From Mucilaginibacter terrigena (lineage in GTDB: Bacteria; Bacteroidota; Bacteroidia; Sphingobacteriales; Sphingobacteriaceae): DNA of 64,000 nucleotides. The position numbers and the translations under genes were made by a program. The DNA lies in contig NZ_SEWG01000003.1 in assembly GCF_004168255.1 (NCBI RefSeq), positions 372,001-436,000 on the forward strand, read 5' to 3'. Below, in pieces: positions 43,735 through 52,395 of the stretch. A model generated the notes under the pieces. It saw only the letters and a program-made list of their open reading frames with translations, had not been told where the DNA came from and did no database searches. Position 1 is the first letter of the stretch, and the number at the start of each line of letters is the position of its first letter.

Positions 43735-44397
43735 ATGAACGCAGGCGCAAAAGATGTTTTGTTTAAAATACGATACCTTTTTTTACCTTATATAGCTGTT
43801 TTATGCGCCTGCTTAGTTATCAAAATCCTCTTTACCCGGTCTGAGATCTACTTCGCTGTCAACGGTTTTCACAGCGATCTTGCCGACGGTGTTGAACCTT
43901 ATATCACTCATATTGGCGATGGCCTTACTGTTGTTGCATTATCGGTAATACTGGTACTGTTTAATTACCGGGCATCGTTTTTAATGATAACCAGTTACGC
44001 GTTAACCTCGCTTACCGCTCAAATTTTAAAGTATAGTTTTGATATGCCACGGCCCAAGTTATACTTTGGCGATCAGTTGGATAAAATTCATTTTGTAAAA
44101 GGGTTGTATATTTTAACCTATCACAGTTTCCCATCGGGCCATACGGTAACGGCGTTTTCGGCAGGGGTGGTAATTACTTATCTGGTTAAAAATAAAGCGT
44201 GGGGGGCTGTGCTGTTGTTTATATGCCTGATGGTAGGCTACTCGCGCATGTACTTAAGCCAGCATTTTTTTGAGGATGTAACGGTTGGCTCGGTAGTGGG
44301 GGTTTTAATAACCGTGATATGGCTGAGTTATATCGACCGCAAAAATTTTATAAACAGCCCCCGCTGGAACGGGGGGCTGCTTACAAGGTCAAAATAA
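43735..44397 (+). CDS. PAP2-family membrane phosphatase
   Basis: A 220-residue membrane phosphatase with all three acid-phosphatase motifs: KYSFDMPRP (KxxxxxxRP), YHSFPSGHTVTAF (PSGH) and YSRMYLSQHFFEDVTVG (SRxxxxxHxxxD). About five helices surround an active site on the outer face. Members dephosphorylate undecaprenyl, phosphatidate or lipid A phosphates. ATG at 43735 is chosen over a GTG at 43729. It converges on the next gene with 2 bases between stops. Confidence 0.9.
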   Translation: MNAGAKDVLFKIRYLFLPYIAVLCACLVIKILFTRSEIYFAVNGFHSDLADGVEPYITHIGDGLTVVALSVILVLFNYRASFLMITSYALTSLTAQILKYSFDMPRPKLYFGDQLDKIHFVKGLYILTYHSFPSGHTVTAFSAGVVITYLVKNKAWGAVLLFICLMVGYSRMYLSQHFFEDVTVGSVVGVLITVIWLSYIDRKNFINSPRWNGGLLTRSK

Positions 44398-44399
44398 CC

Positions 44400-45044
44400 T
44401 TATTTTTTCTTTTTCCTGCGTGCTATTAGCACAACGATGAGGATAAGCAGCACTGCGCCGCCGCCGTATATACCTATTTTAGCGGTAGGCGACAAGCCTT
44501 TAGCATTAGACAGGTATTGATCGGTACGCTTTAATTCCTGTGATAGTTTTATTGAACTGGAGTAGGCTTTATACTCCTCCTTAATTACGTCTTTCCTTAG
44601 CTCCTCATAATAATATTCAACGGTGTAAGTTACATCCTGCGTGTATATTACAATAAAGTTACGGATCTGAAGGCCTGCGCCCTGGTCGGTCTGTAATTCA
44701 AAAGTTTTTGCCTTTAGGTGGCCAATGGTGGTATCGCGTACATTTAAGGTGCTGCCGTCTGATTGGCCTTTAATGCCCTTTATGTAATCCTGCAAAACCT
44801 TATTCAGGTCGCGTTCTTTTTTTAAAGGCTTGTTATTATCGGCATTAGGGGCGCGGATAACTACCATATAACCATATTGGCCATTACCTGAAAAGATGGA
44901 TTGACCAAGCGTATCTTTTTTGGTATATTTTTCGGGTAGCGAAATGGTAACCAGGCTATCAATTTTAACCGGTTTTAAAGCTGTTTGTGCAAAGCTGCTT
45001 GTTGCAAACAACACAAGGCTAAATATTACAAGTATCTTTTTCAT
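44400..45044 (-). CDS. Secreted protein with C-terminal membrane anchor
   Basis: A 214-residue protein with a signal peptide (MKKILVIFSLVLFATSSFAQ) and a terminal hydrophobic helix followed by RRKKKK (~190-214). The domain between has mixed alpha/beta pattern (SIFSGNGQYGYMVVIRAPN, GHLKAKTFELQTDQGAGLQI, IVIYTQDVTYTVEYYYEE) like DUF4367/DcrB-type lipoprotein folds, but no match is claimed. It faces the periplasm with a cytoplasmic basic tail. No partner is visible nearby. Confidence 0.6.
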   Translation of the reverse strand: MKKILVIFSLVLFATSSFAQTALKPVKIDSLVTISLPEKYTKKDTLGQSIFSGNGQYGYMVVIRAPNADNNKPLKKERDLNKVLQDYIKGIKGQSDGSTLNVRDTTIGHLKAKTFELQTDQGAGLQIRNFIVIYTQDVTYTVEYYYEELRKDVIKEEYKAYSSSIKLSQELKRTDQYLSNAKGLSPTAKIGIYGGGAVLLILIVVLIARRKKKK

Positions 45045-45120
45045 AGATGGTTAAACCTATAAAACACATATAAGTTTTAACATATATCAAAATAATAAGG
45101 TAATAATAGGACTAAACCGC

Positions 45121-45609
45121 TTACTTATAGAGTCTTAGAACCCTTGTACGGTTATATTGCTGTAATAGGATAGGGCATACATTATACACAACATTGGCTA
45201 TAAGAATAATTGCAAAAAAAGCATATTGCCTGCTAATAACGGCGTAAACACCGGTTAGCAGGAAAAAGGTAAAGCAAAGGAAATGAAACCGCTCGTACAT
45301 TACAATGGTGCGCATATACTGCGCCGCATGGGCCTTATCTTTTATCAATTTATACTGCGGATCTTTTTTGCGGAGCAGCCTGTTGGCCAACTCGCCGTTC
45401 TGCACAAACTTGCGGATGAATTTAATACCAAAACCTTCATAAAACTTTGGGTTATTGCTTAGCTGTAAAAGCCTTGCGGGTATTACCAGGCTTAAAAAAC
45501 TGATAAAAATAAGCAGGTAAAGCAACTGCATGGCACCAGCACCAATCCAGAAACCAACAACCGGGATAAAGCACAAAATCGTCCAAAAGAAATTTATTGC
45601 CTGGTTCAT
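45121..45609 (-). CDS. Membrane protein, possibly CrtO-like acyltransferase
   Basis: A 162-residue protein with about four membrane helices (~5-25, 27-47, 105-125, 128-145). The C-terminal PILLQQYNRTRVLRL and the mid-protein FYEGFGIKFIRKFV recall the small glycosyl-4,4'-diaponeurosporenoate acyltransferase CrtO family, whose members end in a similar QRYNRxR motif. This likeness is from memory and weak. No carotenoid genes adjoin it. Confidence 0.4.
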   Translation of the reverse strand: MNQAINFFWTILCFIPVVGFWIGAGAMQLLYLLIFISFLSLVIPARLLQLSNNPKFYEGFGIKFIRKFVQNGELANRLLRKKDPQYKLIKDKAHAAQYMRTIVMYERFHFLCFTFFLLTGVYAVISRQYAFFAIILIANVVYNVCPILLQQYNRTRVLRLYK

Positions 45610-45622
45610 ATGGTTCGCTGTA

Positions 45623-45729
45623 AATTCCCTCCCTTGAGAGGGGTGTGCCGGCCTGTGAAATTGGGGGGAGGGGGTAGCCGTTCAATTCATTATGCCTACC
45701 CCTATGCACCCCTCCCCAAGGAGGAAATT
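45623..45729. repeat. Inverted repeat, CCCCTCCCTT class
   Basis: AATTCCCTCCCTTGAGAGGG and GTGTGC on the left face GCACCCCTCCCCAAGGAGG and AAATT on the right, with GGGGGGAGGGGGTAG between. It resembles the families at 33873, 55291 and 62690 in its C-run/G-run style. Confidence 0.7.
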
Positions 45730-45737
45730 ATATAGGT

Positions 45738-47438
45738 TTATATCTTATCCATCTCCGCTTTTACAAATTCGGCAAGCTCTTTTACATAACCTGCGCTAAA
45801 ATCAAATTTGATACCCGCTGTTTCGTAAATCTCGGTAATGGTTTTGGTGTAACCCAGTTTCAGGGCATCCAGGTATTGCTGAAGGCCTTTCTCGGGGTTC
45901 TCTTTGTAATTCTTCCAAACGGCTATGGCGCCAAGTTGGGCCATACCATATTCAATGTAGTAGAACGGCACCTCGAAAATGTGCAGTTGCTTTTGCCACA
46001 GGTTTTGCTCGGCCTGCGGGTGTTCGCTCCAATCGGCGAAGCCTGCACCGAATGGCTCGTATATTTTTAACCAGGCCTCGGTGCGCTCGGTATCGGTATG
46101 GTCGGGGTTGGTGTAGATCCAGTGCTGAAACTGGTCGACAACTGCCACCCAAGGCAGGGTTTTCAATACATCAAAAAGTTGATCGCGTTTGGCGCGTTTC
46201 AGGTCTTCCTCGTTTTCAAAATAAACATCCCAGTTATCCATCGAGATCAATTCCATTGACATGGAAGCCAACTCTGCAACCTCACTCGGGCAGTGTTTAA
46301 AATCGTTCAGCTCCAGGTCGGCAGTAAGGAAGGTATGTACCGCGTGGCCGCCTTCGTGCACCATGGTGGTCAAATCGCGAAAGGTGTTGGCCGAGTTCAT
46401 GAAGATGAAAGGCGCGCCCGTTTCAGACAGCGGGTAGTTGTAACCGCCTGGTGCTTTGCCTTTGCGGCTTTCCACATCAAACAGGTTGTTATCTTTCATG
46501 ATCTCTAAACGCTCGCCCAGGTAGCGGTTAATGTTGCTGAAACACTGGATAGATTTCTCCACCAGTTCGGCACCGCTGTTAAATGGTTTCAACGCCGGTT
46601 TGCCCGAAACATCAACATCCATATCCCATGGCTTTAAAGCATCAAGGCCTAAAGCTTCCTTGCGTTTTTCGGCCTGTTCGCGTAGTATGGGTACTATCTC
46701 GGTTTCTATCGCCGCGTGGAAAGCGTAACAATCCTGTGGGGTGTAATCAAAACGGCCAAGCGCCTGGAACATGTAATCCCTAAAATTCTCGAACCCGGCG
46801 TTCAAAGCAACCTTATGGCGAAGCGCTCGCAGATGATCGAACAGGGTATCCAATACTGTTTTTTCCTGCAGGCGTCGGGCGGTGATCTTCTCCCAAACTT
46901 CCTGTCGTTTGCTGCGGTCGGTATCTTTCAGGAAAACGGATGCCTGTTCCAGCGTGTATTCCTTTTCGCCAATATGCACGCTCATAGCACCTGTTATCGA
47001 CTGATATTTTTGCTGCTCTACCTGGATCTCGGTTTGCAGCGGGATGTTCTCCTCGCGGAAAAGCTCCAGCGATTTTTTTACCGCGCGCAGCATAATGTAA
47101 AATTTCTCCTCACTTAGCTTATCTACAAACTCGCTGTCAACAAGCTTTTTGTTCAATTCGTTATTGTAGGGTGCGGTGTTTGGCTCAATCTCAGTAGCAA
47201 AGTACTGGAAGCTGGCCAGCAATTCCTCGCTATTGGTATCGCAGGTCATGCGGATGTAGCGCCATGCAAAATCCTCTTCAAGCGCTGCCTGTAGTTCGCT
47301 GCCGTCCTTTAGCCACTGCTCCAGTTCTTCAACCGAATTGATGGGGCGGGCCAAAAGTTCTTTGTAAATAGGCTCCAGCGTTTCCCATTTAATTTCAAGG
47401 TTGACCGGGATATATGTTCTTGTTTTTTTGTGGATCAT
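45738..47438 (-). CDS. pepF: M3-family oligoendopeptidase
   Basis: A 566-residue cytoplasmic zinc peptidase. The active site is MVHEGGHAVHTF (HExxH, ~residue 358) with the third ligand Glu in CPSEVAELASMSMEL. Ahead lie the helical lid (FENFRDYMFQALGRFDYTP) and after it YYIEYGMAQLGAIAVW near the C-terminus, usual for M3B oligoendopeptidase F. It cuts short peptides inside the cell. ATG at 47438 is preferred to the 47471 start, which lies in a repeat. Confidence 0.92.
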   Translation of the reverse strand: MIHKKTRTYIPVNLEIKWETLEPIYKELLARPINSVEELEQWLKDGSELQAALEEDFAWRYIRMTCDTNSEELLASFQYFATEIEPNTAPYNNELNKKLVDSEFVDKLSEEKFYIMLRAVKKSLELFREENIPLQTEIQVEQQKYQSITGAMSVHIGEKEYTLEQASVFLKDTDRSKRQEVWEKITARRLQEKTVLDTLFDHLRALRHKVALNAGFENFRDYMFQALGRFDYTPQDCYAFHAAIETEIVPILREQAEKRKEALGLDALKPWDMDVDVSGKPALKPFNSGAELVEKSIQCFSNINRYLGERLEIMKDNNLFDVESRKGKAPGGYNYPLSETGAPFIFMNSANTFRDLTTMVHEGGHAVHTFLTADLELNDFKHCPSEVAELASMSMELISMDNWDVYFENEEDLKRAKRDQLFDVLKTLPWVAVVDQFQHWIYTNPDHTDTERTEAWLKIYEPFGAGFADWSEHPQAEQNLWQKQLHIFEVPFYYIEYGMAQLGAIAVWKNYKENPEKGLQQYLDALKLGYTKTITEIYETAGIKFDFSAGYVKELAEFVKAEMDKI

Positions 47439-47440
47439 GG

Positions 47441-47608
47441 TGTATAGATGTGCAAATATGCAGATATGCAAATGTGCAGATTATTTGGGATTTGGTAAAG
47501 ATGTAAGATAGAAAAGACAGTGGCGTGAAGAAATCCGGAAGTCGGAAAGACCGGAAATCCGGACTTATCTTTCGGACTTTATTGACTTATGCGGACTTTC
47601 GGACTAAT
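47441..47608. repeat. Short-word repeat cluster (ATGTGCAAATATGCAG; CCGGAAATCCGGAC)
   Basis: Two runs of near-repeated words: ATGTGCAAATATGCAGATAT (47450-47487 region), then TCCGGAAGTCGGAAAGACCG and CGGACTTTCGGACT. The words recur with small shifts, as in the other short-word repeats. The repeat fills the gap between two minus-strand genes. Confidence 0.65.
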
Positions 47609-47611
47609 GAA

Positions 47612-48466
47612 TTACCTCATCCACAACCTATCCAGTAAGAAGAACGCTGCGAAAACTACGCTGGCAATGCCGTTTGTTGTCATAAAAGCAAAGGTTACGC
47701 GGCTTAGATCGTTTGGTTTTACAAGGGTGTGCTGATAGATGAGCATGGCGCAAAAGAATGCGATACCGATGTAATACAGTAAGCCAACGTTTGTATAAAA
47801 TATCGGCATCAGCACAAATGCCGCCGAAAATACATGCAGTACTGACGATAGCCGCAAAGCATTTACCTTACCGAGCCATGCGGGAATAGAGTGCAGCTTT
47901 TGGTCGCGGTCAAAATCCTCATCCTGCAATGCGTAAATGATATCAAACCCACTTACCCAGCATAGCACCGATAGCGAGAAGAAGATAGGTGTTAGCGCGA
48001 ACGCGCCTGTTACCACCAAATAAGCGCCGATAGGGGCAAGCGATAAGCCAAGGCCCAATACCATATGGCAAAGCGCGGTAAAGCGTTTAGTAGCACTATA
48101 TCCCAAAACCACCAGCAAAGCTATTGGCGATAGGTAAAAGCAAAGCGGGTTAATGAACCAAGTTGTTAAGATGAACAAACCACAATTTGTTAAAGTAAAT
48201 GTTAAAGCTGCCGCCGGAGAAATTCTCCCTGCCGGGATATCGCGCTGTTTGGTGCGGGGGTTTTTGGCGTCGATGTTACGGTCGAGGTAGCGGTTAAACG
48301 CCATGGCCGAGTTACGGGCAAATACCATACACAAAAGCATCATTACCAGTTTTTGCCATTCAAATTTATGATCGGTAGTGGTAACCGCCAAAAAGAAACC
48401 GATAAAGGCAAACGGCATCGCAAATATGGTATGCGTAAACGTTACTAATGATAAATACTTTTTCAT
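47612..48466 (-). CDS. UbiA-type prenyltransferase
   Basis: A 284-residue membrane enzyme with about nine helices. Both metal-binding motifs are present: NRYLDRNIDAKNPRTKQRDIPAG (NxxxDxxxD, ~residue 60) and YALQDEDFDRDQKLHSIP (DxxxD). It attaches a polyprenyl chain to an aromatic ring. Sequence style is that of 4-hydroxybenzoate polyprenyltransferase, but related Bacteroidota make menaquinone, so the acceptor is not certain. It lies between engB and a repeat, all on the minus strand. Confidence 0.88.
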   Translation of the reverse strand: MKKYLSLVTFTHTIFAMPFAFIGFFLAVTTTDHKFEWQKLVMMLLCMVFARNSAMAFNRYLDRNIDAKNPRTKQRDIPAGRISPAAALTFTLTNCGLFILTTWFINPLCFYLSPIALLVVLGYSATKRFTALCHMVLGLGLSLAPIGAYLVVTGAFALTPIFFSLSVLCWVSGFDIIYALQDEDFDRDQKLHSIPAWLGKVNALRLSSVLHVFSAAFVLMPIFYTNVGLLYYIGIAFFCAMLIYQHTLVKPNDLSRVTFAFMTTNGIASVVFAAFFLLDRLWMR

Positions 48467-48504
48467 CTGTTATTTAGGGCTCCCCCCTTGAGAAGGGAAC
48501 TAAT

Positions 48505-49137
48505 TTACTTACTATATCTCTCCTCGTCAAACTCGGGGATCTCAAAACTATTGTTAATGCCGCCAATAAAACCCAGCACCTCATCTCGGCCAAGCATCAA
48601 CTCGGATGAGGTTACAAAATGCTGAGGTGCTTCTTCAAAAAAGGCCAGCATCGCTTTGCGAAATTTGGCAATATTCTGGTCGGTTTTAAGGTTACTTTGT
48701 TTATCTGCCTTGGTGAATACCAGTACAAAGGGCAGGCCTTTTTCACCCAGCCAGCTGCAAAACTCAAGGTCTATCTTTTGCGGTTCAAGGCGGCTGTCTA
48801 TCAAAACCATTACGCATTGCAGGCTTTCGCGCTTATCCAGGTAGGTTTGGATAAATTTATTCCAGTCGGCTTTTTTGCTTTTGGAGGCACGGGCGTAACC
48901 ATAACCGGGCAGATCGACGATGTACCAGTTCTCGTTCACCAAAAAGTGATTGATAAGTTGGGTTTTACCCGGTGTTTGCGATGTTTTTGCCAGGCCCTTT
49001 TTTTGAAGTAGCATATTTATCAGCGATGATTTACCTACATTACTGCGGCCGATAAAAGCATATTCGGGCTTTATGGGCGGCGGCAATTTCGATACCTGGG
49101 TATTGCTGCAAATAAAGTCGGCAGATTTTATGATCAT
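48505..49137 (-). CDS. engB: Ribosome biogenesis GTP-binding protein EngB
   Basis: A 210-residue TRAFAC GTPase needed for large-subunit assembly. G1 is FIGRSNVGKSSLI, the G2 region is TPGKTQLINH, G3 is IVDLPGYGYA, G4 is FTKADK, and the C-terminal FVTSSE is near G5. The frame extends to 49215 through short-word repeats, but ATG at 49137 gives the normal MIIKSADFI start. A TACCTTTGC -7 element lies 4 bases upstream. Confidence 0.94.
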   Translation of the reverse strand: MIIKSADFICSNTQVSKLPPPIKPEYAFIGRSNVGKSSLINMLLQKKGLAKTSQTPGKTQLINHFLVNENWYIVDLPGYGYARASKSKKADWNKFIQTYLDKRESLQCVMVLIDSRLEPQKIDLEFCSWLGEKGLPFVLVFTKADKQSNLKTDQNIAKFRKAMLAFFEEAPQHFVTSSELMLGRDEVLGFIGGINNSFEIPEFDEERYSK

Positions 49138-49141
49138 GCTG

Positions 49142-49149
49142 CAAAGGTA
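49142..49149 (-). promoter_or_regulatory. -7 element of the engB gene
   Basis: TACCTTTG followed by C is an exact consensus match on the minus strand, ending 4 bases before the ATG; this implies a very short leader. It supports the 49137 start. Confidence 0.55.
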
Positions 49150-49164
49150 GGGTTTATTTTGTTT

Positions 49165-49294
49165 GAAGGTTGTAAGGTTGTAAGGTTGTAAGGTTGTAAG
49201 GTTGTAGAGCGACAAGTAAAAAGATGTTTAAACATCTTTTTACTTGTCGCTGATAGAAAAAACTTTACAACCTTATAACTTTACAACATTACAA
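49165..49294. repeat. Tandem and inverted repeat block between engB and the VOC gene
   Basis: Five tandem 9-base words (TTGTAAGGT type) lie at 49165-49206 and related complements (ACTTTACAACCTTATAAC) at 49263-49294. Between them is a perfect 42-base palindrome (49209-49250, arms GCGACAAGTAAAAAGATGTTT). The block sits in the divergent promoter region of two genes. Confidence 0.85.
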
Positions 49295-49304
49295 CAAATT
49301 TATC

Positions 49305-49793
49305 ATGAGCGATTATAAGATCCCGGCCCAAACCCGCATTGGCCACGTGCACTTAAAAGTAAGCGATCTGCAAAAATCGATGGCTTTTTATTGCGACCTG
49401 CTTGGTTTTGAACTGGTAACCATGTATGGCGATCAGGCGGCGTTTGTATCCGCAGGCGGATACCATCACCATATAGGACTGAACACCTGGCAAAGCAAAG
49501 GCGCGCCGCCTGCCCCGCAATATGCGCCGGGCTTGTTCCACACCGCTATCGTATACCCCGAGCGCAAAGACCTTGCAGCTATTTTACAGCGTTTAATAGA
49601 TAATGGCTACCCGCTTACCGGCGCATCGGACCACGGCGTATCCGAAGCCTTATACCTTGACGACCCCGATGGTAACGGCGTTGAACTATACTGGGATAGG
49701 CCAAAGGCCGAATGGCCGACAGATGAGCATGGCAACCTTACCATGTACACACGCCAGCTTGATATCCCCGGATTGCTTGCGTTGCTTAAGTAA
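49305..49793 (+). CDS. VOC-superfamily protein
   Basis: A 162-residue vicinal-oxygen-chelate protein (glyoxalase/bleomycin-resistance/dioxygenase fold) with two beta-alpha-beta-beta-beta units: VHLKVSDLQKSMAFYCDLLG and ALYLDDPDGNGVELYWDRP. Metal ligands His and Glu are likely (residues near 12, 60, 115). The C-terminal DPDGNGVELYWDR matches catechol-2,3-dioxygenase-type members. Substrate unknown. Its promoter region holds the palindrome and tandem repeats. Confidence 0.87.
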   Translation: MSDYKIPAQTRIGHVHLKVSDLQKSMAFYCDLLGFELVTMYGDQAAFVSAGGYHHHIGLNTWQSKGAPPAPQYAPGLFHTAIVYPERKDLAAILQRLIDNGYPLTGASDHGVSEALYLDDPDGNGVELYWDRPKAEWPTDEHGNLTMYTRQLDIPGLLALLK

Positions 49794-49794
49794 G

Positions 49795-50703
49795 TTACTC
49801 GTTAAGCATATATTTATCTACCCCGGCAGCAGGTTTCCACTTGCTGTTGGGCTCGAAATAATGCCATAACAGGGCTGATACTTTTTTGATAAGCAAGCCG
49901 GCCTCGTTATCCGGTGCCCAACGCTGGTCCTTGTTGTTTTTGGTGATGATAGAGAACACGTAATCGCCATGCGGGGCGTTCACCATAACGGTTTCGCTTT
50001 TTGATGCATCAACTGCCCCCTGCTTGGATATAGCCTGCACATAAGGCGGTATCTGCGATAAGGCTTTGTCATCCCAATAAATTCGGTTCAGCATGCGGTA
50101 CATGCGCTCGCTTGCTGCAGTGCTTACCACTTTACCTTCCCTTATCATCGTAAATAAGCGGCACATTTCGCGTGGTGTGGTAACACCCCAGCCATATACC
50201 TCCCAAATTGGCCGGCGCGTCGGGATGCGCGAGTTTACCCGCATTACCTTAAAGCCGTTCTGCTCCAGCCAGGTGTTGATGTAATCACCGCCTACTAGTT
50301 TTTGCAGCCAGGTGCTGGCGGTATTATCGCTCATGGTGATCATCAGCATGGCAACCTTACTAAGCTGAATGGTATCCTTATCTTTAAACGATCCCAAAAT
50401 ATCCTCGCCGGGGTACAGCAGCGAATCGCGGTAAACAAGCTTTTGGTTATATTGCATTACGTCTTTCTCAATCTTATCCATCAACCCGCCTAAAATGCTC
50501 ACTTTGATCATGCTGGCCGTAGGGAATAAGGTATCGGCATTTATCTCTACAGTTCTCCCCGTTTTTAAGTTTTGCACATAAATGCCAGCCTGCCCGTTAA
50601 ATTTTTTGGTTAAGCTTTGCAATTGCGCGGTTAGCTTTTGATCGGTTTGGGCGAAGGTGGTTAGGGTGGTGAGGAGCAGGAGGATAGATAGCAGTTGTTT
50701 CAT
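49795..50703 (-). CDS. Serine hydrolase of the class A beta-lactamase fold
   Basis: A 302-residue periplasmic protein with a signal peptide (MKQLLSILLLLTTLTTFAQ). Catalytic motif 1 is SMIK (Ser 64, Lys 67), motif 2 is SDN (124-126), and the usual KTG is replaced by KQG near residue 230. The omega-loop Glu is not evident. Members may be beta-lactamases or peptidoglycan/peptide hydrolases; the changed third motif argues for a non-antibiotic role, without proof. It converges on the VOC gene. Confidence 0.8.
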   Translation of the reverse strand: MKQLLSILLLLTTLTTFAQTDQKLTAQLQSLTKKFNGQAGIYVQNLKTGRTVEINADTLFPTASMIKVSILGGLMDKIEKDVMQYNQKLVYRDSLLYPGEDILGSFKDKDTIQLSKVAMLMITMSDNTASTWLQKLVGGDYINTWLEQNGFKVMRVNSRIPTRRPIWEVYGWGVTTPREMCRLFTMIREGKVVSTAASERMYRMLNRIYWDDKALSQIPPYVQAISKQGAVDASKSETVMVNAPHGDYVFSIITKNNKDQRWAPDNEAGLLIKKVSALLWHYFEPNSKWKPAAGVDKYMLNE

Positions 50704-50748
50704 AGGTGATGATTTTTATACATAATTAAAGTTATGTATCTTTATGAT

Positions 50749-50988
50749 ATGAATGTTCATCAAGTTATCAATATCGACAACAATATTTTAAGCGGGCAAC
50801 CTGTTTTCACAGGGACACGTGTGCCCGTTGACTCTCTTTTTGATCATTTGGAAGCGGGTGTGTCCTTAGATGAATTTTTGGAAGATTTTCCATCTGTTAC
50901 CAAAGATCAGGCGGTTGCTTTGCTGGATATGGCTAATAAAATCGTCACCTCAAAAGATATAGCTAAACTTTATGAAGCTGTTGCTTGA
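50749..50988 (+). CDS. DUF433-family antitoxin
   Basis: A 79-residue DUF433 protein: HQVINIDNNILSGQPVFTGTRVPVDSL (family core with GQPxxxGTRVPV), then LEDFPSVTKDQAVALLDMA. It overlaps the next frame by 17 bases. DUF433/DUF5615 pairs form toxin-antitoxin modules in which this protein neutralises a PIN-like partner. ATG at 50749 is used; 50734 is possible. The module appears broken because the toxin frame has a stop. Confidence 0.82.
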   Translation: MNVHQVINIDNNILSGQPVFTGTRVPVDSLFDHLEAGVSLDEFLEDFPSVTKDQAVALLDMANKIVTSKDIAKLYEAVA

Positions 50989-51298
50989 CGAAAATCTGCC
51001 TAAAAAACTTAAGCTCGATTTTTCTGAACATGAAATTTATACTGTTAGTGATAAAGGATGGAATGGTGTGTAAAACGGGAAACTATTGAAACTCCTGATC
51101 GCAGAAGGCTTTGATGCACTAATTACGTTTGACAAAAATCTTCAATATCAACAAAATTTTAAGAAATATACAGTAACCGTATTTGTGCTCACAGCTTCAA
51201 TAAATACCTATTCGGAATTAACAAAGCTAAGCCCAAAAGTTAGAGCATATTTAAACAGCAACAATGTTTCTGACGGGCCGGTAATTGTTATCTCTTAA
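50972..51298 (+). pseudogene. DUF5615-type PIN-like toxin interrupted by a stop codon
   Basis: In one frame the sequence reads MKLLLDENLPKKLK, EHEIYTVSDKGWNGV, then a TAA at 51071-51073, then NGKLLKLLIAEGFDALITFD, followed by a QYQQNFKKYTVTVF segment. Family members have Lys at this place (GVKNGxLL), so AAA to TAA is the likely change. Both halves keep the PIN-like acidic residues (DEN, TFDKN). No frameshift is needed. Restart after the stop (51086) would leave a truncated domain. Confidence 0.8.
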
Positions 51299-51339
51299 CT
51301 TTTACCCTCTTAAACCCTTTTCCTATCTTTACGCCATAT

Positions 51340-52395
51340 ATGCAACACCTGCGCTGGCTTTTGTTACCGTTTTCGTTGGTTTATGGTTTGGTGGTTATCA
51401 TCCGTAACTGGTTTTACGATGCCGGGTTGTTTAAAAGCCACGAGTTTGAGTTGCCGGTAATTTGCGTGGGCAACCTTGAAATTGGCGGCGCCGGCAAAAG
51501 CCCCATGACGGAGTACCTGGTGCGATTATTGAAAGATCAATATAACCTGGCCACCCTTAGCCGTGGATACGGCCGCAATAGTAAAGGCTTTATAACTGCC
51601 ACCGCCACTGCTACCGCCACTGAAATAGGCGATGAGCCATCCCAGTTCAAACACAAATTCCCGGATGTCACTGTTGCCGTTTGCGAGGACAGGGTAGCGG
51701 GCATTCAACAATTAAAAACGGAGCATAACCTCATAATCCTTGATGATGCCTTTCAGCACCGCGCGGTAAAGGCAGGGTTAAATGTTTTATTGTTCGACTA
51801 CAACCATTTGCAAAAGCCAAAATTTGTTTTGCCCGCAGGCAACCTGCGCGAGCCTTTTAGCGGCCGCTGGCGGGCAGATATGATGGTGGTAACCAAATGC
51901 CCGGATGGTTTAACGGAGCAGCAAATAACCAAAAGCTATGAGCAGATCTCGCCATTAAACTGGCAGCCTTTATTTTTTACATCCATAGCTTACCAGCCAT
52001 TACAGGATCTGCAGGGCAAGTTAACAGATACAGTTATCGATGCGGATACCACAATCTTCCTGCTTACAGGTATCGCTAACCCGAAACCATTGGTGCAGCA
52101 CATCAGGCAATCCACAACAAATATTATCCACCATAATTATCCCGATCATCACCGGTTTACGTTAAAAAATATCGCTAAACTTGCGTGTGAGTTTTTTGCC
52201 TGTAGGTCGCAAAAAAAACTGATCATCACAACAGAAAAGGATGCACAGCGTTTAGGGGTACAAGAGTTAATACCCACCCTTGCGCAACTGCCAATTTTGG
52301 TACAGCCAATAGGCATCGAATTTTTAAATAACGGGCGGCAAGCATTTGATACATTATTATTGAACTATGTTAGAGAGCATACACAATACAACTGA
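51340..52395 (+). CDS. lpxK: Tetraacyldisaccharide 4'-kinase LpxK
   Basis: A 351-residue membrane-associated P-loop kinase that phosphorylates the 4' position of the lipid A precursor. The N-terminal membrane helix is followed by Walker A GGAGKSP (49-55), [35 protein letters not shown] and [18 protein letters not shown]. Residues ~86-94 are an odd TATATATAT run encoded by a short period-12 repeat, located in a variable loop. It overlaps punA by 29 bases. Confidence 0.92.
   Translation: MQHLRWLLLPFSLVYGLVVIIRNWFYDAGLFKSHEFELPVICVGNLEIGGAGKSPMTEYLVRLLKDQYNLATLSRGYGRNSKGFITATATATATEIGDEPSQFKHKFPDVTVAVCEDRVAGIQQLKTEHNLIILDDAFQHRAVKAGLNVLLFDYNHLQKPKFVLPAGNLREPFSGRWRADMMVVTKCPDGLTEQQITKSYEQISPLNWQPLFFTSIAYQPLQDLQGKLTDTVIDADTTIFLLTGIANPKPLVQHIRQSTTNIIHHNYPDHHRFTLKNIAKLACEFFACRSQKKLIITTEKDAQRLGVQELIPTLAQLPILVQPIGIEFLNNGRQAFDTLLLNYVREHTQYN

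Noticed and set aside
49165-49206. Tandem repeats that could be taken for a CRISPR array
   Set aside because: The unit is 9 bases without spacers and no cas gene is near.
49209-49250. Palindrome as a plain transcription terminator
   Set aside because: It lies upstream of both divergent genes rather than at gene ends, and lacks a clear T-run on either side.
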